Shown here one piece after another: positions 44,189 through 53,982 of a stretch of DNA of 64,000 nucleotides. The position numbers and the translations under genes are program-made. Below the pieces are notes generated by a model, which ran no database searches, had not been told where the DNA came from, and saw only the letters and a program-made list of their open reading frames with translations. Position 1 is the first letter of the stretch. Each line of letters begins with the position of its first letter. Source of the DNA: Chryseolinea lacunae (GTDB lineage Bacteria; Bacteroidota; Bacteroidia; Cytophagales; Cyclobacteriaceae); NCBI RefSeq assembly GCF_016735595.1, contig NZ_JAERRB010000003.1:609401-673400 (forward strand). The letters run 5' to 3'.

Positions 44189-45028
44189 CTATGATTTTTC
44201 TTTTTTAAACGCGGAAGGATTCATTCCCCTGTGCTTTTTAAAAATTCTGTTTAGGTGACTTTTGTCGGTGAAGCCCAGTTCATCGGCAATTTCGCCGATG
44301 CGCATGTTGGTGTGCAGCAACCGGTTTTCAACGAGCGTCAGTTTATAGTTTGTGATGTATTGTTGCAGCGTTTCGTTCGAATGTTTTTTGAAGTATCGCC
44401 CCAGATACGTTTCCGAAATGCCAAAGTGCGCGCCGATGATGTCGGCTTTTAATTTATCAGGTTCGTGGATGTGACTTTGAATGTAGTGAAGAATGTCTAC
44501 AGCTTTTTCGTCGCTTCCTTCGTGAATGGCATCGGGCCACCGTTGTGAAATGTTGCGGGCCACAATCACCAACAGGGTGTTCACATAGTGCCGCAAAAGA
44601 TCTTCGTGATAAAGGCCATGTTGTTCATGCTCTTGCACGATGGCTTCCATAATGGCCTTCACCACGTTTCGGTCAGCGTGCAAATGAAGGATGCAACCCG
44701 GTTCGTGGCGTGCGTTTCTGAGAATGTTATCCAGACGATTCAACGTTTCATGGGCCTGACCATTTGTGCCGAGATAGGACTTGGTGAAACGGATAAACAA
44801 AAGTTGTGTGGGTGTTTCAAATTCAAAGACATGCGAATCTTCGGGCGTGAGCAGGAAGAGGTGGGCGGCGCGATAGTCGACCTTGGTTTTGTTGATGACC
44901 TGTTTGCCCGTTCCGGAAACGATATAAACAAGTTCAAAAAAACTGTGGGCATGCTCCAGCCGTGGACATTTGTCCATCACTTCTTTCAGCACGATCTGAA
45001 AGGGCTCGTAGAGATTGTCCTTGACCAT
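44189..45028 (-). CDS. AraC family transcriptional regulator
   Basis: The 279-residue protein has an N-terminal cupin-type sensing domain (about 15-150; HAHSFFELVYIVSGTGKQVIN) and a C-terminal pair of helix-turn-helix motifs (about 185-275; ADIIGAHFGISETYLGRYFKK and IGEIADELGFTDKSHLNRIFKK). Such regulators activate or repress nearby genes in response to a small molecule. It is divergent from the oxidoreductase gene across 90 bases, the likely target. Confidence 0.92.
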   Translation of the reverse strand: MVKDNLYEPFQIVLKEVMDKCPRLEHAHSFFELVYIVSGTGKQVINKTKVDYRAAHLFLLTPEDSHVFEFETPTQLLFIRFTKSYLGTNGQAHETLNRLDNILRNARHEPGCILHLHADRNVVKAIMEAIVQEHEQHGLYHEDLLRHYVNTLLVIVARNISQRWPDAIHEGSDEKAVDILHYIQSHIHEPDKLKADIIGAHFGISETYLGRYFKKHSNETLQQYITNYKLTLVENRLLHTNMRIGEIADELGFTDKSHLNRIFKKHRGMNPSAFKKEKS

Positions 45029-45118
45029 ACAATAAAGTTACACCCTTTACGAAAATTAGTACAACACGTTTGCCTCCCCGATGATTCAATTTTGCATCGA
45101 ACAAAACGCAAACACACT

Positions 45119-46120
45119 ATGAATACATCGCACAAAACCATGCGGGCCTTGGTGCTTGAGGTCTACAATTCTCCCTTAACCATGCACACTGTGCAAAAAC
45201 CTGTGCCCGCAAAAGGTGAGGTGTTGGTACGCATCAAGGCCGCTGGTCTCAACCCGTTGGATCTGAAAATCATGGCGGGTCAGGCAGGCCACGCGCAAAC
45301 AAAACTCCCCGCCACGCTGGGCATAGACATGGCCGGTGTTGTTGAAGACGTTGGCGATGGCGTTGCATCGTTCAAAGCCGGCGATAAAGTGTTTGGCATG
45401 GTTGGCGGTGTGGGGGGCATGCAAGGCACGTTGGCCGATTATGCCTCGGTGGATGCGGAGTTGCTGGCGCATAAGCCAGTAAATCTCTCCATGAAGGAAG
45501 CAGCCGCATTGCCCCTGGTGCTGATCACCGCGTGGGAAGGATTGGTAGACAGGGCCGGTGTGCATGAGGGTGAAACCGTGTTGGTTCATGGTGGCGCGGG
45601 CGGCGTGGGCCATGTGGCGGTGCAACTTGCACGGGCAAAAGGTGCACAGGTGTTTGCAACCGGATCGGCGAGTAACATGAACTATTTGCGTGCGCTGGGC
45701 GCTCAACCAGTTGACTACATCTCCGAAAAACAAGAACAGTATCTCGCGCAATACACCAACGACGAAGGTTTTGATGTTGTGTTTGACACCGTGGGCGGCG
45801 CCACACTCGACGCTTCTTTCACGGCAGTGAAACTGTATAAAGGTCGTGTGGTGAGCGCATTGGGTTGGGGCACGCATAGCCTCGCGCCGCTCTCATTCCG
45901 CAGCGCCACCTACTCGGGAATATTTACACTGTACCCGCTCATCAGCGGAAAACAACGGGCGCACCACGGCCACATTTTGAAGCAGGCAACGGCGCTCATT
46001 GAAGCCGGAAAGATTGTGCCGCTGGTGGATGAACGACACTATGATTTAGAAACTGCAGCTAATGCCTATGCAACCATGGCGAACCGTACGGCGAAGGGTA
46101 AAGTGGTTATTGAACTTTAG
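45119..46120 (+). CDS. NAD(P)-dependent quinone oxidoreductase-like MDR enzyme
   Basis: The 333-residue medium-chain reductase lacks the zinc ligands of alcohol dehydrogenases but has the GroES-like fold (AAGLNPLDLKIMAG, LGIDMAGVVEDVG) and the Rossmann motif VHGGAGGVGHVAVQLA. Members reduce quinones or alpha,beta-unsaturated carbonyls. ATG 45119 was chosen; the frame is open to 44588, but that extension lies antisense to the AraC gene. The AraC partner likely induces it in response to an electrophile. Confidence 0.9.
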   Translation: MNTSHKTMRALVLEVYNSPLTMHTVQKPVPAKGEVLVRIKAAGLNPLDLKIMAGQAGHAQTKLPATLGIDMAGVVEDVGDGVASFKAGDKVFGMVGGVGGMQGTLADYASVDAELLAHKPVNLSMKEAAALPLVLITAWEGLVDRAGVHEGETVLVHGGAGGVGHVAVQLARAKGAQVFATGSASNMNYLRALGAQPVDYISEKQEQYLAQYTNDEGFDVVFDTVGGATLDASFTAVKLYKGRVVSALGWGTHSLAPLSFRSATYSGIFTLYPLISGKQRAHHGHILKQATALIEAGKIVPLVDERHYDLETAANAYATMANRTAKGKVVIEL

Positions 46121-46278
46121 CATCGAATTCAGTAACCAGAATTTGAACGGGAGTCGCGAAATCTCTAAATAGTGCTATACAAACCACGGTTTGTCTGATG
46201 GCCAACACAACAAAAAGTGTTGATACGATTGACGGAAGGAAGTGAAGTTGTGATAACAATCTAACCAAAAAAAGTGCT

Positions 46279-46887
46279 ATGAACTATTCAACACTGGCAT
46301 TCTCGGACGCAGCCCGAAAGATTCAGGAAAAAGCAGGAAGCCGGGCCAACTATGCCCGCCGGGAAAGGCAATCGCAAACGGATGGACTCACAGAAAACGA
46401 AAGCGCCTTCATTGCCGAGCGCGACAGTTTCTATATGGCAACACTTGGGGCAAATGGATTTCCCTACATCCAGTTTCGCGGAGGCCCCAAAGGATTTCTG
46501 AAAACGATTGATTCCACACGGCTGGCCTTTGTTGATTTCAGAGGCAACATGCAATACATCTCCGTTGGCAACCTGGCAACAAACAACAAAGTGTCGCTCA
46601 TTCTGATGGACTATCCCACCCGCACGCGTCTCAAATTATACGCGGAAGCAGAAGTTGTTGAACTGAAGGACGACCCCGCGTTGTTTGAAAAGCTAGACCT
46701 GGAGAACTACAAGTTTCGACCGGAACGCATGGTGGTGCTGCACGTGAAAGCCTATGACTGGAATTGCCCGCAACACATCACACCGCGCTATACGCTGGAA
46801 GAAATTGGAGACGCCTTTGCGTCGCAGCAAGACTACATCGCCAAACTGGAAGCCGAAATAAAAACATTGAAGCAAAGCGCGACCTGA
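46279..46887 (+). CDS. pyridoxamine 5-phosphate oxidase family (FMN-binding split barrel) protein
   Basis: The 202-residue protein has a split-barrel flavin-binding core: SFYMATLGANGFPYIQFRGGPKG, LAFVDFRGNMQYISVGNLATNN and VSLILMDYPTRTRLKLYAEAEVV, with a C-terminal helical tail (ISQQDYIAKLEAEIKTLKQ). This arrangement is common in stress-related flavoproteins annotated as general stress protein 26-like. It may reduce reactive compounds but the substrate is unknown. It stands alone after 158 intergenic bases and is convergent with the outer-membrane receptor gene. Confidence 0.87.
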   Translation: MNYSTLAFSDAARKIQEKAGSRANYARRERQSQTDGLTENESAFIAERDSFYMATLGANGFPYIQFRGGPKGFLKTIDSTRLAFVDFRGNMQYISVGNLATNNKVSLILMDYPTRTRLKLYAEAEVVELKDDPALFEKLDLENYKFRPERMVVLHVKAYDWNCPQHITPRYTLEEIGDAFASQQDYIAKLEAEIKTLKQSAT

Positions 46888-46899
46888 CGATGACGCGGA

Positions 46900-49365
46900 T
46901 CAGTTTCTTCTTATCCTGTCGCGCTCGTCTTTCGATGTGCCGTCGCGCGAACTTTTGCTTTTCACTTTCACATTGCCGAACGATTTGGAATAGGTGAGTC
47001 TCACAATGCGGTTGTTGGCTGACTCTGCGCCATAAACAAAATGAGCTTTTAAAGAGAAGGCCTCTTCCGTAATCGTTCCAAAGTAGCCGCTCACGCGCAT
47101 CGACTTGAAAATGTCGGTGACAGACAATTGAAGACTTCCCCAGTTTTTGTTCAAATCCTTCTTGATGCCCGCATTGAGCATCCCAAACCCGTCTAGTTTT
47201 TTCGACCCGTCATATTGGGTGGAGTTATACCATCCGGAAAGCTCCAGCGAAAAATTCTTGGGCAGGCTAAAGGTCTGGCTGCCGTTGAAGGAATAGGCAA
47301 AGTAGGTTTTCACCAGCTTCTCTTGGGTGTGATCGAGTTTGAACTGGCGAAGGCCGCCCACATAGCTATAGGTCATCGTCCACCATTTGGCCACGGTGAA
47401 TGGCAACGTGGCCTGGAACGTGAGGTTGTTTTGATAGGCCATGTTTTCGGGGCGGTTATACATGAGGTCGCGCGCCGGACTTTCTTTTTCCTGGTAGAGC
47501 ACGATGGGATGATCGTCGCGACTGGCGGTGAGCGAGAACGAGTAGCCGTGGTGATTGTAGCCAATTTTGAAATTGTTTGTGACGGTGGGTTGCAACGCGG
47601 GGTTGCCCGTGGCCACCGACATGGGGTCGGTGTAGAATAAGAATGAGGCAAGGTCGTTGAATGAAGGACGACTGATTCTTTTGGTGTATGAAAATTGCAG
47701 CTCCGATTGCTCTCCCAGTTTTTTAGAGAGGAACACGCTGGGAAACAGTTTGCCAAGACGACGGTCGATCTTGTTTTCGTCCTTGTCGGCATTGGCAAAC
47801 GTGTGTGAATATTCGTAGCGCGCGCCGGCCATCAGACTGGTGGAAGCATTTAGTTGCACATTCATGGACGCATAGCCAGCGGCGATCCATTCGCGCATGT
47901 CGGTGTCGTTCAGGTAGCGGGGGCTGCTCACCCATTCGTTGTTCTCTAACGTTTCGATGCTCGACGTGCTGGTGCTTCGGGTGAACGTTCCCTTCAAACC
48001 ACCTTCAAACCTGACACCCTTGGAAAACTGTTTTGCATAGTCAACCTTAGCCACACCCACGTGTATGGGCGAAGAAGAAACACCCCGTTGACGGTTCGAA
48101 AAAATGGAACCGCTGGGTGTGGCCTCGTTGCCTTCGCGATCGAAAAAAACCGTGTTGACATCGGTTGGGTTTTCAATGTCATAGCCCAGGTAGTCAACAT
48201 CGATGTTCAGCGACTCACCTTCGCGCCAGCGATGTTCAAGAAAGACACTGGCGATGGTGTTGCGCCAGCGGCTGTTTCCGGCAATGTCGGCGCGCATCAC
48301 CAGCAGCGAATCGGAGGCAACGATGGTGTAGTTGCCACGATTAAAAACCTCGCGTGCAATGCGACTGCTGTTGTAGGTCACGCTGCCACCAAAAGTGGTG
48401 TTGCTGGTGGCGTTCACGTCCAGCCCCAGCGTGGCGTTGTGGCTGTTGGCATTCTGGTTTTGCATGCTCGACACATCAACACTCAGCTCGCCTCCAAAGG
48501 CCGGCATGTTCTGTGTGCTTTGTGCCACCCAGCCGTCGCGCTGCCGGTTGTGCAGGAATGCGTAGCTGCCATACAGATTCACTTTTCCAGTATTGTGGGA
48601 GAGGTTGACACTCGCAGCACCTTTTTCCTTCCAGCCATAACCCGTTGTGGCAGAAAACGACCCCGTGGTGCCAATCTCTTCCCGTTTCTTTAACACGATG
48701 TTGATCATGCCAGCGCTGCCGTCGGCGTCGTATTTGGAGGTCGGCGTGGTGAGCAGTTCTATTTTTTCGATGTTGTTCGCGCTCATACCGTTCAGCATGG
48801 CCACCACTTGTGCGGCGGGCAGGCGCACAAGCTTGCCGTTGAGCATGATCATGACGCTGCTTTTTCCATTCAGTGCAATGCTGTTGTTTCGCATGTCGAC
48901 AAAAACACCCGGCGATCGCTCCAGCACCTGCAATGCAGAACTCCCCTTGGTAAGCACACTATTCTCAACGTTGATGACCGTGCGATCGATCTCCTGCTGA
49001 TACAACGGTTTCTCTCCCTGCACCACAATTTCGGCAAGTTGCTGCGCGTCTTCTTCCAGCACCAAGGTTTCGAACACCTTGGTTGCATTGGGAGTGGTTA
49101 ACGAAAATGATGGCGAGTGATAGGATTTATATCCGATGGCGGTGATGCGCAGCATGTAGGTTCCACCCGGAACATTTTCAATCCTATATTCACCAAGCGC
49201 TGTGCTCATTATGCCTTTCACAAGGGCGCTGTCGGCAGCATTCAGGAGCAGCACATTGACAAAGGGCAAGGGTTCGCCGTTGGCGGTTGTTAGCTTGCCC
49301 GACACTTGTCCGAAAGTGCTGAGCGCGACGAACGCAAACGCAAAGAAGAGGAATGCAGTTTTCAT
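46900..49365 (-). CDS. outer-membrane beta-barrel receptor, TonB-like (PF14905 type)
   Basis: The 821-residue protein has a signal peptide (MKTAFLFFAFAFVALSTFG), an N-terminal CarboxypepD-like domain (about 21-100; VSGKLTTANGEPLPFVNV), a plug (LVLEEDAQQLAEIVVQGEKP through about 225) and a C-terminal barrel with LGYDIENPT-type strands and short periplasmic turns. The family (OMP_b-brl_3) is distinct from SusC in lacking a long SusD-linked loop, and no SusD gene is adjacent. Import or sensing of a peptide or metal complex is possible. It is divergent from LytS/LytTR pair 2, which may control it. Confidence 0.88.
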   Translation of the reverse strand: MKTAFLFFAFAFVALSTFGQVSGKLTTANGEPLPFVNVLLLNAADSALVKGIMSTALGEYRIENVPGGTYMLRITAIGYKSYHSPSFSLTTPNATKVFETLVLEEDAQQLAEIVVQGEKPLYQQEIDRTVINVENSVLTKGSSALQVLERSPGVFVDMRNNSIALNGKSSVMIMLNGKLVRLPAAQVVAMLNGMSANNIEKIELLTTPTSKYDADGSAGMINIVLKKREEIGTTGSFSATTGYGWKEKGAASVNLSHNTGKVNLYGSYAFLHNRQRDGWVAQSTQNMPAFGGELSVDVSSMQNQNANSHNATLGLDVNATSNTTFGGSVTYNSSRIAREVFNRGNYTIVASDSLLVMRADIAGNSRWRNTIASVFLEHRWREGESLNIDVDYLGYDIENPTDVNTVFFDREGNEATPSGSIFSNRQRGVSSSPIHVGVAKVDYAKQFSKGVRFEGGLKGTFTRSTSTSSIETLENNEWVSSPRYLNDTDMREWIAAGYASMNVQLNASTSLMAGARYEYSHTFANADKDENKIDRRLGKLFPSVFLSKKLGEQSELQFSYTKRISRPSFNDLASFLFYTDPMSVATGNPALQPTVTNNFKIGYNHHGYSFSLTASRDDHPIVLYQEKESPARDLMYNRPENMAYQNNLTFQATLPFTVAKWWTMTYSYVGGLRQFKLDHTQEKLVKTYFAYSFNGSQTFSLPKNFSLELSGWYNSTQYDGSKKLDGFGMLNAGIKKDLNKNWGSLQLSVTDIFKSMRVSGYFGTITEEAFSLKAHFVYGAESANNRIVRLTYSKSFGNVKVKSKSSRDGTSKDERDRIRRN

Positions 49366-49460
49366 GATATCGGAATTTGGTGTTGGTGCCCGAAGTAAAT
49401 GAACGGGAACCCCGACGCGAGGGAAAACTTATTTGCTGACGTGCGGCGTATACTTGCTGA

Positions 49461-49517
49461 ACAACATGTGGCGATTTGTATGTTGTGCGAGGGGCAATGC
49501 GTTAAACACAAATCGCC
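49461..49517. repeat. nested inverted repeats between receptor and LytS/LytTR pair 2
   Basis: GGCGATTTGT at 49470-49479 is the exact reverse complement of ACAAATCGCC at 49508-49517 (10 bp). A second, 7-bp inverted repeat, ACAACAT (49461-49467) with ATGTTGT (49480-49486), encloses the first arm in its 12-base loop. The element lies in the 221-base divergent gap and could be an operator or, if transcribed, a pseudoknot-like leader. The 10-bp repeat is unlikely by chance (roughly 1 in 70 for a gap of this size); the 7-bp repeat alone is not. Confidence 0.45.
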
Positions 49518-49586
49518 TGTCGTCAATGAAACGTGTTTGTTGGGCAATTTTTTAGCCCCGGTTGTGGTGTTGGTTCACACGATGAT

Positions 49587-50834
49587 ATGGATTTTGATTA
49601 TTTTAGTAGGTTGGTGGATAGACCGCCACAGGTTCGGGCACGTAAAATCATAAATCCATTGACGCTCACGGCATCTAAGTTCGACTGGATCTTTAAATAC
49701 AAGCTCCATCACCTGCCCTTCTGGTTTGTGTATCATTACCTGTGGTGGACGGTAACGATTGGCAGTGCGTGGCATGCCGCCAACAACATTTTCTTTTCGG
49801 CCTATTCCATTAAGTATTGCTTCTATGTGATCTTTCAGGCCATCGGTGTCTACTTCAATCTGTATTTTCTGATTCCACGTTTCCTGGAGAAAGGCCGCTT
49901 TGTAGAATATATGTTCTGTTTGCTGGGCACCATTTTGGTGACGGCAACGCTGATTGTTCCGGGCTACTATGTGAGTGCATGGATTTCGCAAAGCACATTT
50001 GAGGAACTCTACCAACGGAAACCTGAACAGTATTTGTATTTCTTTCAGATAAACACGTTGCCGTCTACAGTGGCGAGCACAACGTTGGGCATGAGCATTA
50101 AGCTCACCAAAAACTGGATTCAATCGAAACGGCGCGAGCAGGCGTTAGAGAAAGCAAAGCTGGAATTGGAAAAGGAGAAATTGGAAACAGAACTGAAGTT
50201 TCTGAAGTCGCAGTTCAATCCGCATTTTCTATTCAATACAATCAATTCCATTTTTGTGTTGATCAACAAAAACCCCAGGATGGCCTCCGAGTCGTTGGCA
50301 AAATTTTCAGACATATTGCGTTATCAGCTGTATGAATGCAACGAACAACAGATTCCGCTTAACCAGGAGTTGAATTATCTGGAGAACTTTATCGAATTGC
50401 AGAAGCTGCGTCACGATCACAACGAAGTGACTTTGTCGCAACAGGTGGAAATTCTGCACACGGGCAACCTCATCATCGCACCTTTTGTGCTTATGCCTTT
50501 CGTAGAGAACGCTTTCAAACACGTTTCCAAACACCGCGACATCACCAACTGGATTGATTTGACGCTGCGTTTAAAGGAGAACGAACTGCAACTGGAAATA
50601 TCAAACAGCACATCGTTGCTCCACAGCTCATCGACAGAGTTTATGCGGCACAGCGGCATTGGACTGAAGAATGTGAAGCGACGTTTGGATTTGCTCTATC
50701 CCGACGGTCATCAACTTTCTATTCGGGAAGAAAACGCCGCGTTCTATGTGAGCCTGACGTTGGATCTTCAGGAACGAAAAATTATTGAAATGCCCGCGAT
50801 GGCGGAAGACACTGTTCTTAAAATAAATTCATAA
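49587..50834 (+). CDS. LytS-type sensor histidine kinase (pair 2)
   Basis: The 415-residue kinase has four membrane helices within about residues 43-175, then a charged coiled-coil linker (KRREQALEKAKLELEKEKLE) and the His_kinase domain with QFNPHFLFNTINSI; His213 is the phosphoacceptor. The ATPase part has NAFKHVSKHR and GIGLKNVKRRL. The frame extends upstream to 49533, but ATG 49587 gives a normal length. The stop lies 11 bases before the LytTR gene. Its divergent neighbour is an outer-membrane receptor. Confidence 0.9.
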   Translation: MDFDYFSRLVDRPPQVRARKIINPLTLTASKFDWIFKYKLHHLPFWFVYHYLWWTVTIGSAWHAANNIFFSAYSIKYCFYVIFQAIGVYFNLYFLIPRFLEKGRFVEYMFCLLGTILVTATLIVPGYYVSAWISQSTFEELYQRKPEQYLYFFQINTLPSTVASTTLGMSIKLTKNWIQSKRREQALEKAKLELEKEKLETELKFLKSQFNPHFLFNTINSIFVLINKNPRMASESLAKFSDILRYQLYECNEQQIPLNQELNYLENFIELQKLRHDHNEVTLSQQVEILHTGNLIIAPFVLMPFVENAFKHVSKHRDITNWIDLTLRLKENELQLEISNSTSLLHSSSTEFMRHSGIGLKNVKRRLDLLYPDGHQLSIREENAAFYVSLTLDLQERKIIEMPAMAEDTVLKINS

Positions 50835-50845
50835 CCTGTGCCGAG

Positions 50846-51568
50846 ATGCTGAAATGTGTGATCATAGATGACGAACCGCTGGCCCGCGAGTGCATTGCAA
50901 ACTATGTGAAGGAAGTGAATTTTCTACAGCTTGTGGGCACGGGCACAAACCCGATGGACCTGACGCGCATTGCAGACGAACAACCGGTCGACCTCGTGTT
51001 TCTCGATATAGAGACCCCCGTCATCAACGGCATCGAGTTTTTGAAAATGACGCCCAACCCTCCCATTGTTATCATCACCACGGCCTATCCCAGCTATGCC
51101 CTCGAAGGATTTCAATTGGACGTGCTCGACTATCTGGTTAAACCAATCACCTTTAACCGGTTTTTTAAAGCGATAAACAAAGCAAAAGACTATCATCAAC
51201 TCTTGCACAATGCAACCGGCAGCACACCCAAAGCCGACGCGATCGACTATTTTTTTATTAAGTGTGACTATAAATACGAGAAGATCTATTTCGACGACAT
51301 TCTCTACATCCAGGCAATGCAAAACTACATCACCATTCACACGCAAAAAGGAAAATACATCACGTTGCTTTATCTGAAAAGCATCGAAGAAAAACTGGAC
51401 GCCAGCGCATTCATCCGCGTGCACAAAAGCTACATTGTTTCCATCCCTAAAATTGAAGCCATCGAAAACAACGACATCGTCATTCAAACACATCGCATCC
51501 CCATCAGCCGGAACTATCAGACCGAAGTGTTAAGCAAAGTGGTGAACGACCGGTTGTGGAAGAAGTGA
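50846..51568 (+). CDS. LytTR family response regulator (pair 2)
   Basis: The 240-residue regulator matches pair 1 in length and layout: receiver domain with IIDDEPLARE and phosphoacceptor Asp54 in FLDIETPVING, and a LytTR DNA-binding domain (about 140-238) with DILYIQAMQNYITIHT and RVHKSYIVSIPKIE. It is co-transcribed with the kinase just upstream. The adjacent receptor promoter with its inverted repeat is the obvious candidate target. Confidence 0.93.
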   Translation: MLKCVIIDDEPLARECIANYVKEVNFLQLVGTGTNPMDLTRIADEQPVDLVFLDIETPVINGIEFLKMTPNPPIVIITTAYPSYALEGFQLDVLDYLVKPITFNRFFKAINKAKDYHQLLHNATGSTPKADAIDYFFIKCDYKYEKIYFDDILYIQAMQNYITIHTQKGKYITLLYLKSIEEKLDASAFIRVHKSYIVSIPKIEAIENNDIVIQTHRIPISRNYQTEVLSKVVNDRLWKK

Positions 51569-51581
51569 GATCGTGTCACTT

Positions 51582-52553
51582 TCACGAAAGTGTTTTATCC
51601 ATCATGCGAAGGGTGACGAGAGCTTCGTCTAGCGAACAGGGGTTGGGGCCTTCGCCTCTGAAGTATTTTGTGACCGATTCAATCATGGGCAACTGAATGT
51701 TCACCGGGAAATTCATAGCCACCGTGTCGGTGCCTTTGTCCGTTACTACATGCAGGTCGGAGTTGATAAAGAATGAAAACCGAAGCTTCCCCTTTTCGCC
51801 GACAATTTCACAAACATCCTCCCGCGAATTTTCAGCTACATTAAATGCCCAGATTCCCTGAAACAGAATGTCGTTTCGGAAGCTGGCATCAATCGTGGTA
51901 ACATCGGGAGCATTGTACAGCCCAGCCTGGTTGAACGAGCGACCTGAAGACGACACCGGCTCACCAAACAACCAATACAGAATGTCGAGCTGATGCGGCG
52001 ACAGATCGTGAAACAAACCGCCACCCGACAAGCTCGGGTCCAGTCGCCATGGCTCCTGGGTGTTTGTGTATTTCTGTTTGGGTTGCTGAAGCACGCTGAT
52101 CCGAACAAAACGAATCTTCCCAATCACATTCTTCTCCAGTAAATTTTTCACTGTAGTGAAAAGCGGAAGTGCGCGCCGATAGTGCGCCACGGAAACTTTG
52201 TTGTTATACTTTTTTGCAAGCGCAATCATTCGCGCGCACGAAGCGCTATTGATGGTGACAGGTTTTTCAACATACACCGGCTTGCCCGCTTTGAGCGCTT
52301 CTTCCACATACTGTTCGTGGGTCGATGGCGGCGTGGCCACATAGATGGCATTCACCTCGCTGTCGTTGATCAACTGAGATGCATCGCTATAGAATTTTGG
52401 AACGTGATGACGTGCCGCATAGTCTTTAGCCTTGTCGGCATCGCGTCGCATCACGGCAACCAGCGACGAGTTGTTCACCTTATTAAACGCCGGTCCGCTT
52501 TTCACCTCGCACACATCGCCGCAGCCGATAATTCCCCAGTTGATTTTGTTCAT
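51582..52553 (-). CDS. Gfo/Idh/MocA family oxidoreductase
   Basis: The 323-residue enzyme has an N-terminal Rossmann domain (WGIIGCGDVCEVKSGPAF; AVMRRDADKAKDYAARHHV; AIYVATPPSTHEQYV; the catalytic-Lys motif EKPVTIN near residue 97) and a C-terminal alpha/beta substrate domain. The family acts on sugars, inositols and tetrapyrroles with bound or exchanged NAD. GGGLFHDLSPHQLDIL in the middle carries a conserved His of many members. Substrate unknown. The gene stands between convergent LytTR and NtrC-type genes, 13 bases after the former. Confidence 0.9.
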   Translation of the reverse strand: MNKINWGIIGCGDVCEVKSGPAFNKVNNSSLVAVMRRDADKAKDYAARHHVPKFYSDASQLINDSEVNAIYVATPPSTHEQYVEEALKAGKPVYVEKPVTINSASCARMIALAKKYNNKVSVAHYRRALPLFTTVKNLLEKNVIGKIRFVRISVLQQPKQKYTNTQEPWRLDPSLSGGGLFHDLSPHQLDILYWLFGEPVSSSGRSFNQAGLYNAPDVTTIDASFRNDILFQGIWAFNVAENSREDVCEIVGEKGKLRFSFFINSDLHVVTDKGTDTVAMNFPVNIQLPMIESVTKYFRGEGPNPCSLDEALVTLRMMDKTLS

Positions 52554-52587
52554 GGTTGTTCAGGTTAAGAAGGTGTTGCCTACGCGA

Positions 52588-53910
52588 TCAGAGTTCGTAG
52601 TCTTTTATTTTTTGATAGAGCGTGGTGAGGCCGATGCCCAGCAGCTTGGCCGTTTGTGTTTTGTTGCCACCGGCATGTTCCAGCATTTTTTTGATGTGCT
52701 GTTTTTCTACCGACGCAAGGTCCAGGGCGGTGTTGTTCACGAGGGTTGTGTTGAATTCGGATGGGAGCACGGTGGCATCGAGTTCGCCGTCGGAAAGAAT
52801 GATGCTGCGTTCAATCACGTTTTTTAGTTCGCGGATGTTTCCTTTCCACACGTGTTGTTCCAGTGCCTGGATGAAGGCCGGCTTCACAACGGGTTCGCGT
52901 TTGTTTGTTTTCAATGAAAACTGGGTCACAAAAAAGTTAGCCAGCAACGCGATATCGTCGCGGCGGTCGTTCAACGAAGGCAGGGCGATGGTGAAAACCG
53001 AAAGCCTGTAGTACAAATCTTTTCGAAAATGTCCGGCCTCCGATTCCTGCGCCAGGTTCCGGTTGGTGGCGGCCACAAAACGGACGTTCACTTTTCGGGG
53101 TTTGCTTTCGCCCACCCGATAGAACTCGCCCGTTTCAAGAACGCGCAGGAGCTTGGCCTGAAGGTCGATGTTCATCTCGCCGATTTCGTCGAGAAACAAC
53201 GTGCCTTCGTGCGCTTCTTCCACGTAGCCCTTCTTAGATTTTGTAGCACCGGTGAATGCGCCTTCCGCATGACCAAACAATTCGCTTTCCAAAAGATCTT
53301 TGGGAAACGCGCTGCAGTTGAGTGCCACAAACGCTCTGGCTGCACGTGGACTGCCATAGTGAATGGCTTGCGCAAAAACTTCCTTGCCCGTGCCCGTCTC
53401 GCCGAGCAGCAACACACTCGTGTCGGTGGCCGCCACTTTTTGGGCGAGCAACACGGCCTCTTTCAGCGCTTTGCTTTTGCCCAGGATGTTGTCGAAACCA
53501 AATTTGTCCTGCAGGCGCTGCTCCAGGTTGAGCACACGTTGCTGGAGTTTCGCTTTTTCAGAAGCTTTGCTCAGCAGTGGAATTATTTTTTCCTGGTGGT
53601 CGCCCTTGGTGAGGTAGTCGAACGCGCCGTTCTTCATGGCCTTCACGCCGTCTTCGATGGTGCCGTAGGCGGTGAGCACAATCACTTCCACACCCGGGTG
53701 TTCCTGCTTTATTTTTCCGGCAAGGTCCACACCGTTGCCATCGGGAAGTTTCACGTCGGAAATGACCACGTGAATGGTTTCCTTTTGCAAAACCCTGAGC
53801 CCCTCTTTTGCCGTGCCGGCCTGAAAAACGGCATAGCCCTCCAACTCCACCACACGGGCCAAAAGTTTTCGAAGATTGTCTTCGTCGTCAATGATCAGGA
53901 CGTTGCTCAC
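52588..53910 (-). CDS. NtrC-family sigma-54-dependent response regulator
   Basis: The 440-residue activator has a receiver domain with phosphoacceptor Asp52 (ISDVKLPDGNG), an AAA+ domain with Walker A GETGTGKE (170-177) and the sigma-54 contact loop GAFTGA (217-222), and a Fis-type helix-turn-helix at the C terminus (GGNKTQTAKLLGIGLTTLYQKI, about 414-435). It would remodel sigma-54 polymerase at specific promoters. No histidine kinase gene is adjacent, so it is an orphan regulator in this window. Confidence 0.93.
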   Translation of the reverse strand: MSNVLIIDDEDNLRKLLARVVELEGYAVFQAGTAKEGLRVLQKETIHVVISDVKLPDGNGVDLAGKIKQEHPGVEVIVLTAYGTIEDGVKAMKNGAFDYLTKGDHQEKIIPLLSKASEKAKLQQRVLNLEQRLQDKFGFDNILGKSKALKEAVLLAQKVAATDTSVLLLGETGTGKEVFAQAIHYGSPRAARAFVALNCSAFPKDLLESELFGHAEGAFTGATKSKKGYVEEAHEGTLFLDEIGEMNIDLQAKLLRVLETGEFYRVGESKPRKVNVRFVAATNRNLAQESEAGHFRKDLYYRLSVFTIALPSLNDRRDDIALLANFFVTQFSLKTNKREPVVKPAFIQALEQHVWKGNIRELKNVIERSIILSDGELDATVLPSEFNTTLVNNTALDLASVEKQHIKKMLEHAGGNKTQTAKLLGIGLTTLYQKIKDYEL

Positions 53911-53982
53911 ACTTTTTTTGCCACAAAAGTACGCGATTTTAACAATCTTCTCGCTGGCCCCAGGCTAACGGTTGGATCGGTG

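Noticed and set aside
44588-45118. Long N-terminal extension of the oxidoreductase
   Set aside because: It lies antisense to the AraC gene and has no sensible domain; MDR enzymes of this type are about 330 residues.
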